Source of the DNA: Bacteroides sp. 519
GTDB lineage: Bacteria; Bacteroidota; Bacteroidia; Bacteroidales; Bacteroidaceae
Direction: 5' to 3'
Assembly: GCF_010500955.1 (NCBI RefSeq)
Contig: NZ_QVMJ01000003.1
Span: 400,265 to 464,264, forward strand
Length of the DNA stretch: 64,000 bases
Below the pieces are notes generated by a model. That model saw only the letters and a list, made by a program, of their open reading frames with translations. It ran no database searches and was not told where the DNA came from. The position numbers and the translations under genes are program-made. Position 1 is the stretch's first letter; the number at the start of each line of letters is the position of its first letter. This document shows positions 19,482 through 29,245 of the stretch, one piece after another.

Positions 19482-21395
19482 ATGTTAAAATGGAGAAATC
19501 ATACCGTTAAGCGATTGGTTCGCAACGCTTTTTATATTTCCTCGGTTGCGGGATTAGTATATTCGTGTGCCAGTATTGGCCATCCGGATGGTGGTGCATA
19601 TGATGAAACACCTCCACGTTTCATTGGTAGTACACCCGTAGCAGGGGCAACCAATAATACCCGTACAAGGATTGTACTTGAATTCGACGAGTACATTAAG
19701 CTGGAAAATCCCGGCGAAAAGGTGGTTTTTGCACCGCCCCAGCTTTTGCAACCGGAAATAAAACCCAGCGGAAAACGGATAACGATTAACCTGAAAGACT
19801 CGCTAAAGCCCAATACTACCTACACCATAGACTTTGGCGATGCCATTACCGATAACAACGAAGGTAACCCGCTCGGTGATTTCAGCTTTACTTTCTCTAC
19901 CGGCGAAGCGATCGACACACTCGAAGTAGCCGGTACATTGCTCAATGCATCCAATCTGGAACCAATTAAAGGTATGCTTGTTGGGCTCCATGCCAATCAG
20001 GCCGATTCTGCCTTCACTACACTTCCACTCGACCGTATTGGAAGAACCGATAGTCGCGGACGCTTCAGGATTCGTGGTATTGGTGCAGGCTCTTATCGTA
20101 TATTTGCGTTACAGGATGTTGACCAAAACTATCGTTTCAGTCAGAAGAGTGAAGCCATAGCGTTCTATGATTCAATAGTTATCCCTCACTTCGAAGAACG
20201 TCTTCGCCAGGATACTGTATGGAAAGATTCCTTAACTATCGATACCGTTATTGAACGTAACTATTCGCATTACCTACCCGATGATATTTTATTGCGTTCG
20301 TTCAAAGAGGCAACAGACTACCAGTACCTAAAAAGAAGCGAACGCCTTGTACCTCATAAATTCACCTTGGTTTTCAATACTAAAGCCGATACACTACCTA
20401 CAATCCGGGGATTTAACTTTGATGAGAAAGATGCTTTTATTATTGAGAAAACTTTCCGCAATGATAGTATAACGTATTGGCTAAAAGACTCACTGGTTTA
20501 CAAACTTGATACATTAAAATTCCAACTGGATTATCTGTACACCGACACATTAAACATGTTAGTGGCCAAAACGGATACATTAAAATTGCCTGTAAGAAGA
20601 CCGAAGAGTTCGAAAAAAGAAGAGGAAGAAGATAGCAAATCACGTTCGAAAAAGAAAAAAGGCAAGGATAATGAAGAAGAAACACCTGCCACAGTATTCC
20701 TGAATCTTAATTTACAGGCTCCCTCTTCAATGGATGTATTTGGAAATATTACATTAACTTTCGAAGAACCCACAGCTTATATAGATACCAATGCCATTCA
20801 CCTGAAACAAAAGGTAGATACCTTGTGGAATGATATTGATTTTATTTTCCAACGAGATTCGGTCGACATTAAAACATATCATGTGTACCGTGAATGGGAA
20901 CCCGAAACCGAATATGAGTTCTCTATGGACTCCTTAGCTATCGTTGGACTCTATGGATTGCATACCGATAAGAAAAAGAATTCCTTTAAGGTGAAGTCTA
21001 TGGAAGATTATGGAGCAATTATGTTCAACATTACTGGTGCAGGCCCCAATGCTTTTGTAGAACTTCTCGATACTTCGGACAAAGTAATACGAAAAGTGAA
21101 AGTCACTAACAACCAAGCCGACTTCTATTTCCTTCCTGCCGGAAAGTATGCTGCACGCTTAATAGAAGATACAAACGGCAATGGTGTATGGGACACCGGA
21201 AACTACGAGCAGAAACTACAGCCCGAAATGGTTTACTATTATTGGCAGGTACTGGAGTTAAAAGTGAGATTTGAACTGGAACAAGATTGGAACTTAACCT
21301 CACGCCCATTGGATAAACAAAAACCAGATGAGCTTAAAAAACAAAAGCCTGACGAAGATAAAAAGAAGAAGCAAAACAGAGAGCGCAGGCGTTGA
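19482..21395 (+). CDS. Lipoprotein with N-terminal bacterial Ig-like (Big_5) domain
   Basis: A 637-residue protein with a predicted lipoprotein signal (lipobox LVYSC, then ASIGHPDGG). Residues ~30-130 are a Big_5-type Ig domain: PPRFIGSTPVAGATN, LEFDEYIKLENP, LKPNTTYTIDFG and FSFTFSTG. A carboxypeptidase-regulatory-like or SpaA-like sandwich follows (LRGIGAGSYRIFALQDV-like), and a very charged Lys/Glu-rich linker lies near residues 380-410 and again at the C-terminus. It is common in Bacteroidota, with no assigned function. I chose the ATG at 19482 over an upstream ATG at 19455, because the latter adds residues encoded in repeat DNA. TACTTTTG at 19470-19477 would give a nearly leaderless transcript. 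Confidence 0.8.
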   Translation: MLKWRNHTVKRLVRNAFYISSVAGLVYSCASIGHPDGGAYDETPPRFIGSTPVAGATNNTRTRIVLEFDEYIKLENPGEKVVFAPPQLLQPEIKPSGKRITINLKDSLKPNTTYTIDFGDAITDNNEGNPLGDFSFTFSTGEAIDTLEVAGTLLNASNLEPIKGMLVGLHANQADSAFTTLPLDRIGRTDSRGRFRIRGIGAGSYRIFALQDVDQNYRFSQKSEAIAFYDSIVIPHFEERLRQDTVWKDSLTIDTVIERNYSHYLPDDILLRSFKEATDYQYLKRSERLVPHKFTLVFNTKADTLPTIRGFNFDEKDAFIIEKTFRNDSITYWLKDSLVYKLDTLKFQLDYLYTDTLNMLVAKTDTLKLPVRRPKSSKKEEEEDSKSRSKKKKGKDNEEETPATVFLNLNLQAPSSMDVFGNITLTFEEPTAYIDTNAIHLKQKVDTLWNDIDFIFQRDSVDIKTYHVYREWEPETEYEFSMDSLAIVGLYGLHTDKKKNSFKVKSMEDYGAIMFNITGAGPNAFVELLDTSDKVIRKVKVTNNQADFYFLPAGKYAARLIEDTNGNGVWDTGNYEQKLQPEMVYYYWQVLELKVRFELEQDWNLTSRPLDKQKPDELKKQKPDEDKKKKQNRERRR

Positions 21396-21540
21396 GTTTT
21401 GAGTGGTGAGTTTTGAGTAGTGAGTGGTGAGTTATGAGTATTGAGTTAACGATGCCGCATGAAACTCACCACTCATTACTCATAACTCACTACTCAAAAC
21501 TCATTACTCAAAACTCATTACTCATAACTCAATACTCAAA
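21394..21540. repeat. Inverted repeat with GAGTTTTGAGT-type arms and ATGCCGCAT core
   Basis: The left arm (21394-21446) is built from GAGTGGTGAGTTTTGAGTAG units and the right arm (21461-21538) from ACTCATTACTCAAAACTC units; ATGCCGCAT lies at 21452-21460. It separates convergent genes. The right arm supplies the last few codons and the stop of the thioesterase gene. Confidence 0.87.
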
Positions 21541-21926
21541 GCCTGGTCTTTTCTGTAAACAGTGGCTTCGAATGTGGCAATCAGTTCGTTGTTCTGGTTG
21601 GTTACATCTACCTGATAATGTCCTGTTTTGCGGCCCATATATCTTTCTTTAGCTTCGGCAAAGAGAGTATCTCCGGGTCCGCTTCCCCGCAAGAAAGTAA
21701 TATTTGAAGTGGTAGATAATGCTAATGTTCCGTGCGAATTAGCTGCGGCCGCCAGTGCTAAATCGGCAAGAGTAAAGATGGCACCACCTTGCGTAGTGTT
21801 TCCTGCGTTTAGGTGGCGAGGTTCAACAATCATCTGGGCTTTGCCATAACCCGGTTTAATGTCGATTAGTTCAATACCCGCTTCGGTGGCAAATCGGTCT
21901 AGTTTGAAGAATTCTTTTGCATCCAT
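21522..21926 (-). CDS. PaaI-type hotdog thioesterase
   Basis: A 134-residue single-domain hotdog-fold protein. The hallmark is the helix region with NTTQGGAIFTLADLALAAAANSHG, followed by GDTLFAEAKERYMGRKTGHYQVDV on the strands. Such enzymes hydrolyse acyl-CoA thioesters in the cytoplasm; the physiological acyl group is not predictable. The last residues (LSIEL) and the stop codon are encoded inside the adjacent inverted repeat, which suggests that the repeat inserted into or grew over the end of the gene. Upstream is a 32-bp perfect inverted repeat and then cysS on the same strand. Confidence 0.88.
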   Translation of the reverse strand: MDAKEFFKLDRFATEAGIELIDIKPGYGKAQMIVEPRHLNAGNTTQGGAIFTLADLALAAAANSHGTLALSTTSNITFLRGSGPGDTLFAEAKERYMGRKTGHYQVDVTNQNNELIATFEATVYRKDQALSIEL

Positions 21927-21940
21927 GATGGTATCCTTAT

Positions 21941-22017
21941 TGAAACGCAGATTAACGCGGATTAACGCAGATAATTAATAAACCAATCTGCGTTAATCCG
22001 CGTTAATCTGCGTTTCA
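21941..22017. repeat. 32-bp perfect inverted repeat between cysS and the thioesterase gene
   Basis: The arm at 21941-21972 is the exact reverse complement of 21986-22017, with a 13-base loop. The arms consist of GCAGATTAACGCGGATTAAC-type units. This is the strongest stem in the window and probably ends the cysS transcript. Confidence 0.9.
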
Positions 22018-22022
22018 AAAAA

Positions 22023-23501
22023 TTATTTAGTAAGTTTCCACTCAAAACCATCCTTGGTATCCTTTATTTCAAAACCAAGAGCAGTAAGTTCATTTCTTAT
22101 TTTATCGGATGTAGCCCAATCTTTATTCGCTTTGGCCTGCATACGTTGTTCAAGAAGCATATCAACAACCTTTCCGTAAGCCTCTTCACGGTTGTTTGAT
22201 GATCCGCCACTTTCTGCTTTCATACCAAGGATATCAAATAAAAACAGGTTAAACGTTTCTTTTAAGGTATTCAGATCTTCTGCATTGATCTTATTATTAC
22301 CCGAGATAATGTTATTGATAATTTTTGCACCTTCAAACAAATGCGATATAACGATTGGAGTATTCAAATCATCGTTCATGGCAGCATAACATTTCTCACG
22401 AAGTCCTTTCACATCTACATCCGATTCGGAAGAGGGTGCGATTTTATTCAGATGGTCTACAGCTTCCATCAACCGGGCGAGTCCTTTTTCGGATGCTTGC
22501 AATGCCTCGTTGCTAAAATCAACAGTGCTACGGTAATGAGCCATCAGGATAAAGAAACGAATGGTCATAGAACTATAGGCCTGTGTAAGCATCGGATGCG
22601 TACCAGTGAAAAATTCGTCCAGTGTAATAAAGTTACCTAGCGACTTACCCATTTTGGTGCCATTCACAGTAATCATGTTATTGTGCATCCAGTAGCGCAC
22701 CATATCATCACCCTGCGAAGCAACCGATTGTGCAATTTCACATTCGTGGTGAGGGAATATAAGGTCCATACCACCACCATGAATATCGAAATGTTCACCA
22801 AGATACTTGCGCCCCATAGCAGTACATTCGCAGTGCCATCCGGGGAAACCGTCTCCCCAGGGAGAAGGCCAGCGCATAATATGCTCGGGCGATGCTTTCT
22901 TCCAGAGGGCGAAATCGCTGGGGTTACGTTTCTCGCTCTGCCCATCAAGATCGCGGGTGGTGTTAAGTAAATCGTCTATATTTCTTCCGGAGAGTTTTCC
23001 GTAATGATGTTCTTTGTTGTATTTAGGCACATCGAAATAAACCGATCCCTGACTTTCGTAAGCATAACCATGCTTTACTATTTCTTCAACCAGCTTTATC
23101 TGCTCAATGATATGTCCCGAAGCATGTGGTTCTATACTTGGCGGCAATACATTTAAAGCATTCATTGCATTGCGATATCTGTTGAGGTAGTATTGTACTA
23201 CTTCCATTGGTTCTAATTCTTCGAGCCGGGCTTTCTTGGCAATCTTATCTTCGCCTTCGTCGGCATCATGTTCCAGGTGACCTACATCGGTAATATTACG
23301 AACATAACGAACCTTGTATCCTATATGTGTGAGGTAACGGAAAACGATATCAAAAGTAATAGCGGGGCGTGCATGTCCTAAATGAGCATCGCCGTATACT
23401 GTTGGCCCACAAACATACATTCCCACATTGGGGGCATGCAGGGGTTCAAATACTTCTTTCTTTCTACTTAGCGTGTTGTAAATAGTTAGTTGCTGTTCCA
23501 T
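22023..23501 (-). CDS. cysS: Cysteinyl-tRNA synthetase
   Basis: A 492-residue class I aminoacyl-tRNA synthetase charging tRNA-Cys. The N-terminal [16 protein letters not shown] holds zinc ligand Cys31 and the HIGH-like motif (HLGH, residues 40-43). WHCECTAM supplies another zinc cysteine, FPHHECE carries further ligands, and KMGKSLGNF is the KMSKS loop. The C-terminal anticodon-binding helical region ends in GFEWKLTK. About 30 residues longer than the E. coli enzyme, within the normal Bacteroidota range. An almost perfect promoter lies about 105 bases upstream. Confidence 0.98.
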   Translation of the reverse strand: MEQQLTIYNTLSRKKEVFEPLHAPNVGMYVCGPTVYGDAHLGHARPAITFDIVFRYLTHIGYKVRYVRNITDVGHLEHDADEGEDKIAKKARLEELEPMEVVQYYLNRYRNAMNALNVLPPSIEPHASGHIIEQIKLVEEIVKHGYAYESQGSVYFDVPKYNKEHHYGKLSGRNIDDLLNTTRDLDGQSEKRNPSDFALWKKASPEHIMRWPSPWGDGFPGWHCECTAMGRKYLGEHFDIHGGGMDLIFPHHECEIAQSVASQGDDMVRYWMHNNMITVNGTKMGKSLGNFITLDEFFTGTHPMLTQAYSSMTIRFFILMAHYRSTVDFSNEALQASEKGLARLMEAVDHLNKIAPSSESDVDVKGLREKCYAAMNDDLNTPIVISHLFEGAKIINNIISGNNKINAEDLNTLKETFNLFLFDILGMKAESGGSSNNREEAYGKVVDMLLEQRMQAKANKDWATSDKIRNELTALGFEIKDTKDGFEWKLTK

Positions 23502-23607
23502 AACATTTTGGTTATTATTGAGTGATCAAAATTTATGTAGGAAGTTTCTGGGAGATGCCTTATAGTTGGCTATTACTCTGTTTATTAGTCCATTATTCAC
23601 TTCTCGA

Positions 23608-23639
23608 CAAATCTAAAATTGTGGTTTATAATTGTCAAA
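23608..23639 (-). promoter_or_regulatory. Bacteroidota-type promoter for cysS
   Basis: On the minus strand TTTG (23636-23639) is followed after exactly 20 bp by TAGATTTG (23608-23615), a full consensus match. The transcript would have a 5' leader of roughly 100 bases before the cysS start. Confidence 0.75.
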
Positions 23640-23681
23640 AGTAGCTATATTTATTTGATTTACAAATAAAAAAAAGAATAT

Positions 23682-26579
23682 CTACAACAACTCCATCCAC
23701 TCTTTATCCGTAAGTGTATCAAACGGATTAGAATCTACAATGAATGTTTCCGATAATTTCCGTTTACCTTCTTGCAAACGGATAATTTTTTCTTCAATAC
23801 TGTTTTGGGTAATAAAACGGTATGCAAATACATTCTTATCCTGCCCTATGCGGTGTGCCCGACTGATTGCTTGCATTTCCGAAGCTGGGTTCCACCAAGG
23901 ATCTATAATAAAAACATAGTCGGCTTGTGTTAGGTTCAGTCCTACCCCTCCGGCTTTCAGCGAAATAAAAAAGGCGCCAATATCATTGTTGTTAATGAAT
24001 CTGCTGATCTCCTGTTCACGGTTTGAAGTGGCACCAGTTAATATCGCATATTTCCATCCCTGTTTATTAAACGCTTCGGCAATGATTTCCAGATGTTTTA
24101 CAAACGAAGAAAAAATAAGCACTTTATGGCCCTCACTATGTAAGGTTGCATACATAGTTATAATTTCTTCCAGTTTACCCGACGAACCGGTAAAGTCTTG
24201 CTGAACCATTCGGGGATGGGAAGCCAACTGGCGCAGTTGCATTATACCATTCAATACAATGAGGTTGTTGTGATTTACCTTTTCTGTTTGTTGCTGTAGA
24301 AGCAGGTTTCTCAAGCCATTCTTCTCTTTCTGGTAAATCTCGTTTTGTTGTTCTGTCATATCGCAATAAATCACCTCCTCTGTTAGCGAAGGTAATTCAG
24401 GCGCTACTTCCTGTTTGCTTCGGCGCAGAATAAAAGGAGAGATTAGTTTTTGCAGTTTATTCTCTACCTGTTGGTTATTCTGCTTTATCGGATTGATATA
24501 TTGCTTGTTATAATCACTTTCCGAGCCAAACAAATCCGGCTGAATGAAATGGAATTGCGACCATAAATCTTTCAATGAGTTTTCGATAGGAGTACCTGTA
24601 AGAACCAGTTTGTGATTTCCCCGAAGCCTGATTGCTGCTTTAAATGTTTGCGAATCGCTGTTTTTAATATTCTGGCTCTCGTCCAAAACAATATATTCGA
24701 AAGAATACTTTGCCAATTCTTCAATATTGTTGCGCATAATGCCGTAGCTGGTCAGTATCAGATTGGAACGATTAAATAATTGTTCCATAGAAGTTCCTTT
24801 CAGCTGATTGGAACCAGTGTATTCATAAACAGTGAGTTTGGTAAACTTGGCTGCCTCCCTCCGCCAGTTATGAATAAGCGAGGTAGGAACTACAATTAAA
24901 GATGCATTTAATCTTGATACAAGTTCATTGTTACCAAACAAAGATAGTTGCCCCGGCTCACTGCTTCTAAAGTCCGGAATGTTCTGTCCCGAATAAACAT
25001 GTTGCAATACAGTCAGGGTTTGTATGGTTTTCCCAAGTCCCATATCATCGGCAAGGCATCCTCCAAGGCGATTTCTGTTTAGGTGGAGCATCCAGTTAAA
25101 TCCTTCTTCTTGATACCTACGCAATTGGGTTTTCAATTCTTTGGGAGGATTTACCTTTTCCTTTTCCTGATAACCGGTTTTCTTACGCTGATCTTTTTTG
25201 AAGATGTTTTGAATCACCCCAACATAAGAACGTTTCAGCTTAATGGCAGAAGTATCTTCTTCGCTTAATTCCAGCATGTCGGTATATTCTCTGAACCATT
25301 CTTCCGGAAGAAGAACAATCTTTCCATCGGGCAATGTATATTCTCTGTTACCTTGAAGAATGTTTTTCCTGAAACGGATAAACGGAATGTGGTAATTACC
25401 GATTACTACTGTAATATGCAGTTCAAACCAGTCGTTGGTTTCTGTAACACTCTGTTCAATGGTTGCTTCATCCAAACAGTAATTGGCTCCTTTATCTATA
25501 TTCATTAACCGGATATCATCTCCAAAAAGATTTTTATTATTGCTTATCCACTCAGTAATATCACGGAAGGGTGTTTCCTCGGAGAGTTTATAAAACGAAT
25601 CATTCAATAACTGTAGCCCATTATTCTTTAGTTTATTGGCTATTATTTCTTCCTTTTGCCGATCTCGGTAGAAGTATCGGATCACCTTTCTGCCATCTTC
25701 ATCACAGAGAAATGTATATTTAGGTGTAAACTTCTTCCCCGGATAAAAATGTTTATTGCCATAAGCAAAGACCAATTGTAATGTGGCACCATAAATGCTG
25801 CTTTCTACACTTATAATGGCTTCGCACTCCCTGTGTTCCTCAATGATAGGCAAGCCTTTAGATTCTACTTCGTGATGACACATTATAGGGTATACAATAT
25901 TCTCTATATACTTATCTAACTGAGCAACACTTACACTAACAACAGGTTTGTTGGTGAAAGGTAATATACGCGATGCTTGGATATCATGAAAAACATGCAT
26001 CTCATTCCCTGCAAGTATTATAGCAGGCGAAAATACAATTGTTGTTACCGGTTTTTTATCAAGGAGGGATACCTCTTCCCCACCCCGTTTACAATTCAGT
26101 TTGTATCTGAAACATTCTTCATCTGCCTCAAAATAGAAAGAAGACTCTGTTAAGTTGGAAGATATTTTATAGGCACTGTGTGGATAGAGTATTTTGTTTC
26201 CGGGACTATTTTGGTAAAGAGGAAGATTGTGGTTTCGAATAAGATCAACCATTTCGGCCAGTTTTTTTTCAATAAAAGGGCGGATGGTTTTCTTTAGTGT
26301 TTCTTCTGTTAGTTTTTTCAGAAAAGTATTCACATTCTTTTCGCGCGAATAAACAGTCATCAGGTGCTTCTCGGAATAGCGTGAAGCTATTTCTATAGCT
26401 GTTTTAGCAACCTCGTTGAGCTGTTGCTTTAGTTCTGCTGATAAATGAAATGCCTGTTCAAGTAGCTGTACTGTACCATCTGGCATATCCTGAGCTGTAT
26501 ATGGTATTAGTAGCGGACCAAAAACCGGATGCTGAACAAGTACTATAACTATTTTAGTTTGAGGAGATATATCTTTCAT
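23682..26579 (-). CDS. SNF2-family DNA helicase/ATPase
   Basis: A 965-residue Swi2/Snf2 ATPase. Residues ~1-470 have no recognised motif and may hold the SNF2 N-terminal bacterial region. The ATPase core follows: LADDMGLGKTIQTL (motif I, ~residue 510), VLDESQNIKN (motif II, ~633), LTGTPIENSLKDLWSQFHF (motif III), then the C-terminal helicase half with LIFSSFVKHLE, LKAGGVGLNLTQADYVFI and DPWWNPASEMQAISRAHRIGQ (motifs V-VI). Such proteins remodel protein-DNA complexes and often take part in transcription recycling (RapA-like) or defence. No partner gene is adjacent, and the role is unknown. CAAACTTA at 26599-26606 is a possible -7 box on the gene strand. Confidence 0.93.
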   Translation of the reverse strand: MKDISPQTKIVIVLVQHPVFGPLLIPYTAQDMPDGTVQLLEQAFHLSAELKQQLNEVAKTAIEIASRYSEKHLMTVYSREKNVNTFLKKLTEETLKKTIRPFIEKKLAEMVDLIRNHNLPLYQNSPGNKILYPHSAYKISSNLTESSFYFEADEECFRYKLNCKRGGEEVSLLDKKPVTTIVFSPAIILAGNEMHVFHDIQASRILPFTNKPVVSVSVAQLDKYIENIVYPIMCHHEVESKGLPIIEEHRECEAIISVESSIYGATLQLVFAYGNKHFYPGKKFTPKYTFLCDEDGRKVIRYFYRDRQKEEIIANKLKNNGLQLLNDSFYKLSEETPFRDITEWISNNKNLFGDDIRLMNIDKGANYCLDEATIEQSVTETNDWFELHITVVIGNYHIPFIRFRKNILQGNREYTLPDGKIVLLPEEWFREYTDMLELSEEDTSAIKLKRSYVGVIQNIFKKDQRKKTGYQEKEKVNPPKELKTQLRRYQEEGFNWMLHLNRNRLGGCLADDMGLGKTIQTLTVLQHVYSGQNIPDFRSSEPGQLSLFGNNELVSRLNASLIVVPTSLIHNWRREAAKFTKLTVYEYTGSNQLKGTSMEQLFNRSNLILTSYGIMRNNIEELAKYSFEYIVLDESQNIKNSDSQTFKAAIRLRGNHKLVLTGTPIENSLKDLWSQFHFIQPDLFGSESDYNKQYINPIKQNNQQVENKLQKLISPFILRRSKQEVAPELPSLTEEVIYCDMTEQQNEIYQKEKNGLRNLLLQQQTEKVNHNNLIVLNGIMQLRQLASHPRMVQQDFTGSSGKLEEIITMYATLHSEGHKVLIFSSFVKHLEIIAEAFNKQGWKYAILTGATSNREQEISRFINNNDIGAFFISLKAGGVGLNLTQADYVFIIDPWWNPASEMQAISRAHRIGQDKNVFAYRFITQNSIEEKIIRLQEGKRKLSETFIVDSNPFDTLTDKEWMELL

Positions 26580-26786
26580 CTAAATTTCTTTTAACCTGCA
26601 AACTTAACTAAAAACAAGGCAAAATCCTTTATGAAACTGGTGCAATTCGTTATTTTTTTCTACGTTTGTAGATAAATATGTGTATCTGATACTTCAGTGC
26701 AGAAGAAAGAAATATAAATGAATATCTTATTGAGTGAGATTTTAAACATCTGATTAGTGAAAAGAGTTTCCAGATGTTAATACGTA

Positions 26787-26818
26787 TTTGCATATATCAC
26801 CGTTTTTTTGTATCTTCG
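26787..26818 (+). promoter_or_regulatory. Candidate plus-strand promoter in the gap before the repeat array
   Basis: TTTG at 26787-26790 and TATCTTCG at 26811-26818 are separated by exactly 20 bp; the -7 box has one mismatch to TAnnTTTG. No convincing protein-coding gene follows, only a hairpin and a repeat array, so it may drive a non-coding transcript. Confidence 0.4.
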
Positions 26819-26840
26819 GCATAGCTAAGATAGCAAATAT

Positions 26841-26885
26841 AATACGGGAATGTTAGTAGTTTGAAATTACTCTCATTCCCGTATT
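26841..26885 (+). terminator. Hairpin followed by a T-rich tract
   Basis: AATACGGGAATG (26841-26852) is perfectly complementary to CATTCCCGTATT (26874-26885), and the stem is followed by TTGTTTTTG. It looks like an intrinsic terminator for a plus-strand transcript only ~60 bases long, starting from the candidate promoter at 26787. Confidence 0.6.
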
Positions 26886-26899
26886 TTGTTTTTGTAAAA

Positions 26900-26998
26900 C
26901 TACAGAGTTTTCTTTGGCGAACTACAGAGTTTTCCAAAGAAAGCTACAGAGCTTTCCGAAGAGAACTACAGACTTTTCTGAGGAGAACTACAGAGAAG
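26900..26998. repeat. Five-unit direct repeat, exact 22-bp period, downstream of PUL 1
   Basis: CTACAGA begins at 26900, 26922, 26944, 26966 and 26988. Most units have AACT-ACAG-AGTT dyad symmetry; in the third unit both arms change together (AGCT-ACAG-AGCT). The linkers (TTTCnnnGAAGA-like) vary slightly. It lies in the ~510-base gene-free gap between the SNF2 start and the GH36 stop. A 65-codon open frame with a TTG start crosses the array, but a 22-bp period breaks frame between units and argues against coding. Confidence 0.9.
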
Positions 26999-27088
26999 TA
27001 TGCTGATAGGGCTGAAAAAACAGTTGCAGTGAATGGTTATAAGAAAACCAAGAGTTAATAATATACAAAAGTTAACAGCCTTTTAGTT

Positions 27089-29233
27089 CTAATCAGCAAC
27101 CACCTGAATCACACGACTATTCAATATCTGCGTTGAAAACAGTTCCAGTCCTACACTCATCAAGTATTCGCCGGAATAAACCTTATCGTTTCCATTCAGT
27201 GACGAACCTGCACCGGGCATCAGATTTATCTCCTTTACACGGTACTTTTTATCTTTATCCAATCCTTGCAAACGCACCGGAAGTAATTTCTCACCATAGC
27301 GTGGATAAATATCAAAAGCAAACACTACTGCGTTTCCGTCTTTAGCAACATACATGGAAGAAGTATGATTACCATCATAAGGAGAAACGAGACGGTAGAG
27401 ATCACCTTCCAGAACAGCAGGTTTTAACCGGTTGTAGTTATCCACGGCCTGGTGGCAGAACTTCTGTTCATTCTCATTCATTTCTGCTAGTTTGATGTCG
27501 AAACCCAACTTACCCATCATGGCAACATCTGTGCGAAACTTTATGCTTGCGTTTTTGTTCCAGGTAGTAACATGTGCACACAAGGTTTTGGCCGGAAATA
27601 TCTGCGAATAGCCCCACTGAATAAACAAACGTTCAATTGGGTCGGTATTGTCACTAGGCCAGAACTCAGTGAAGTACTTTAATGCCTCATAGTCCGAACG
27701 GCCTCCCCCACCCGAGCAAAGCATCATAGGAAGATCTGGGTATTTTTGCTTTATCCGGTCGAGCACTTTGTACAATCCACGAACGTAATCAATATAGAGA
27801 TGAGACTGTTTACCTTTCAGGTAAGGAGAATAAATATTGGTAATCGGGCTGTTGCAATCCCATTTAAAGAAAGCAATTCCGGGATATTTGGTCATCAGGT
27901 TATCTACTACACCAAACACAAAATCCTGCACAGCCGGATTGCTCAAATCGAGCACTAACTGATTACGGAAATAATATTCGTCGCGATTAGACAGATGGAT
28001 TACCCAGTCTTTATGCTTTTCGTAGAGTTCGCTTTTGGGATTTACCATTTCGGGCTCAATCCAAATGCCAAATTTAATACCTTTCTTCTGGGCTTCACTT
28101 ACCAGATGTCCAACACCATGTGGAAGTTTATCAGCTGTTTCGTCCCAGTCGCCCAATCCCTGATGGTCACTGCTGCGGGGATATTTATTGGCAAACCAGC
28201 CATCATCCAGCAAGAACATATCTACACCTAGTTTTACTGCGTCATCCATTAAGCCAACTAATCGCTCTTCATCAAAGTCGAAATAAGTAGCTTCCCAGTT
28301 ATTCAGTAAAGTCATTCGGGTTTTATCTCCATCTTTTAGCTGATGGTTACGAGCCCAGTTGTGGAAGTTACGGCTAGCCTGTCCTTTTCCTGTAAGACTG
28401 TAGGTAAAGTAAAAATCGGGAGTACGGAAAATTTCATTCGGCTGCAATTGATACTCGGAAGCATACGGATTAATACCGGATAGTATACGCAAATCGTTTT
28501 TATTGTCTATCTCGAAAGTGAAATAAAAGTTACCTGTCCATCCCAATGTACCTACCAATATTTCACCTGTATTCTCTGCCGACTTATCATCCAGCGAAAG
28601 TTGAAAGAAAGGAGAACAGAACATATTGGCACGGCTGCCCAGCTTAGAGTCCAGTGTTTTCTTTCCAAACTCTAAAGGTAATTCGGTTACATTGGCTTCA
28701 TGGGCCCAGTCGCCTGCAAACTCCGTGAGGAAGTATTTACCCCGATTAAGGTGCAACATCGACGAAGCATATTTATGCATTGTTACTGCCTTCTTTTCTT
28801 TATGGCTTATCTCGGTATAGGTTTTAATGATATTCTCTTTTGTATAGGCCACATAGAATAGCTTTACTGTTACAGGGTATTTATCGTCCTGCAAAGTAAT
28901 AACGGTTTCTTCTACTCCCGGTGATAACAGTTTGGTGTTATGCGATACGTATTTGAGTAATAAAGACGAGTTGCCGTCGTTGTGCAATATATGGATGGCT
29001 GGTTCAAAGTAATCTTCCATGCCGTGGGTAATGTACGCTTCGCCACCTGTTGGTAACAAGGCGATATCGCTATCCATGTTCAGGCGTTTTCCCAAATAGC
29101 TTTGGTATAGGCGGCCGTTATCGGCTACTTTGTAGATAAGGGATACCTCGCCGGTATTTATTTTAATAATGGGGTTATTTGCTTGTATTATACAAGTAAA
29201 TAACAGGAAGAGGAATAAGGGTATTTTTCTCAT
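27089..29233 (-). CDS. GH36 alpha-galactosidase (secreted)
   Basis: A 714-residue retaining alpha-galactosidase with a Sec signal peptide (PLFLFLLFTCIIQA). The N-terminal ~280 residues form the beta-supersandwich, followed by the TIM barrel beginning LLNNWEATYFDFDEE. Active-site marks: FLLDDGWF, WIEPEMVNP, the nucleophile Asp near 457 in FFKWDCN, and the acid/base Asp near 528 in FWPSDNTDPIERL. The C-terminal beta domain completes the GH36 layout. It removes alpha-galactosyl side groups, probably in the periplasm. It is the last gene of PUL 1, only 12 bases after the GH2 gene. Confidence 0.95.
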   Translation of the reverse strand: MRKIPLFLFLLFTCIIQANNPIIKINTGEVSLIYKVADNGRLYQSYLGKRLNMDSDIALLPTGGEAYITHGMEDYFEPAIHILHNDGNSSLLLKYVSHNTKLLSPGVEETVITLQDDKYPVTVKLFYVAYTKENIIKTYTEISHKEKKAVTMHKYASSMLHLNRGKYFLTEFAGDWAHEANVTELPLEFGKKTLDSKLGSRANMFCSPFFQLSLDDKSAENTGEILVGTLGWTGNFYFTFEIDNKNDLRILSGINPYASEYQLQPNEIFRTPDFYFTYSLTGKGQASRNFHNWARNHQLKDGDKTRMTLLNNWEATYFDFDEERLVGLMDDAVKLGVDMFLLDDGWFANKYPRSSDHQGLGDWDETADKLPHGVGHLVSEAQKKGIKFGIWIEPEMVNPKSELYEKHKDWVIHLSNRDEYYFRNQLVLDLSNPAVQDFVFGVVDNLMTKYPGIAFFKWDCNSPITNIYSPYLKGKQSHLYIDYVRGLYKVLDRIKQKYPDLPMMLCSGGGGRSDYEALKYFTEFWPSDNTDPIERLFIQWGYSQIFPAKTLCAHVTTWNKNASIKFRTDVAMMGKLGFDIKLAEMNENEQKFCHQAVDNYNRLKPAVLEGDLYRLVSPYDGNHTSSMYVAKDGNAVVFAFDIYPRYGEKLLPVRLQGLDKDKKYRVKEINLMPGAGSSLNGNDKVYSGEYLMSVGLELFSTQILNSRVIQVVAD

Positions 29234-29245
29234 TTGTTTTTGGTT

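Noticed and set aside
26861..27058. 65-residue protein across the 22-bp array
   Set aside because: It needs a TTG start inside a hairpin, and the 22-bp period shifts frame at each unit, so the repeat is not conserved as protein.
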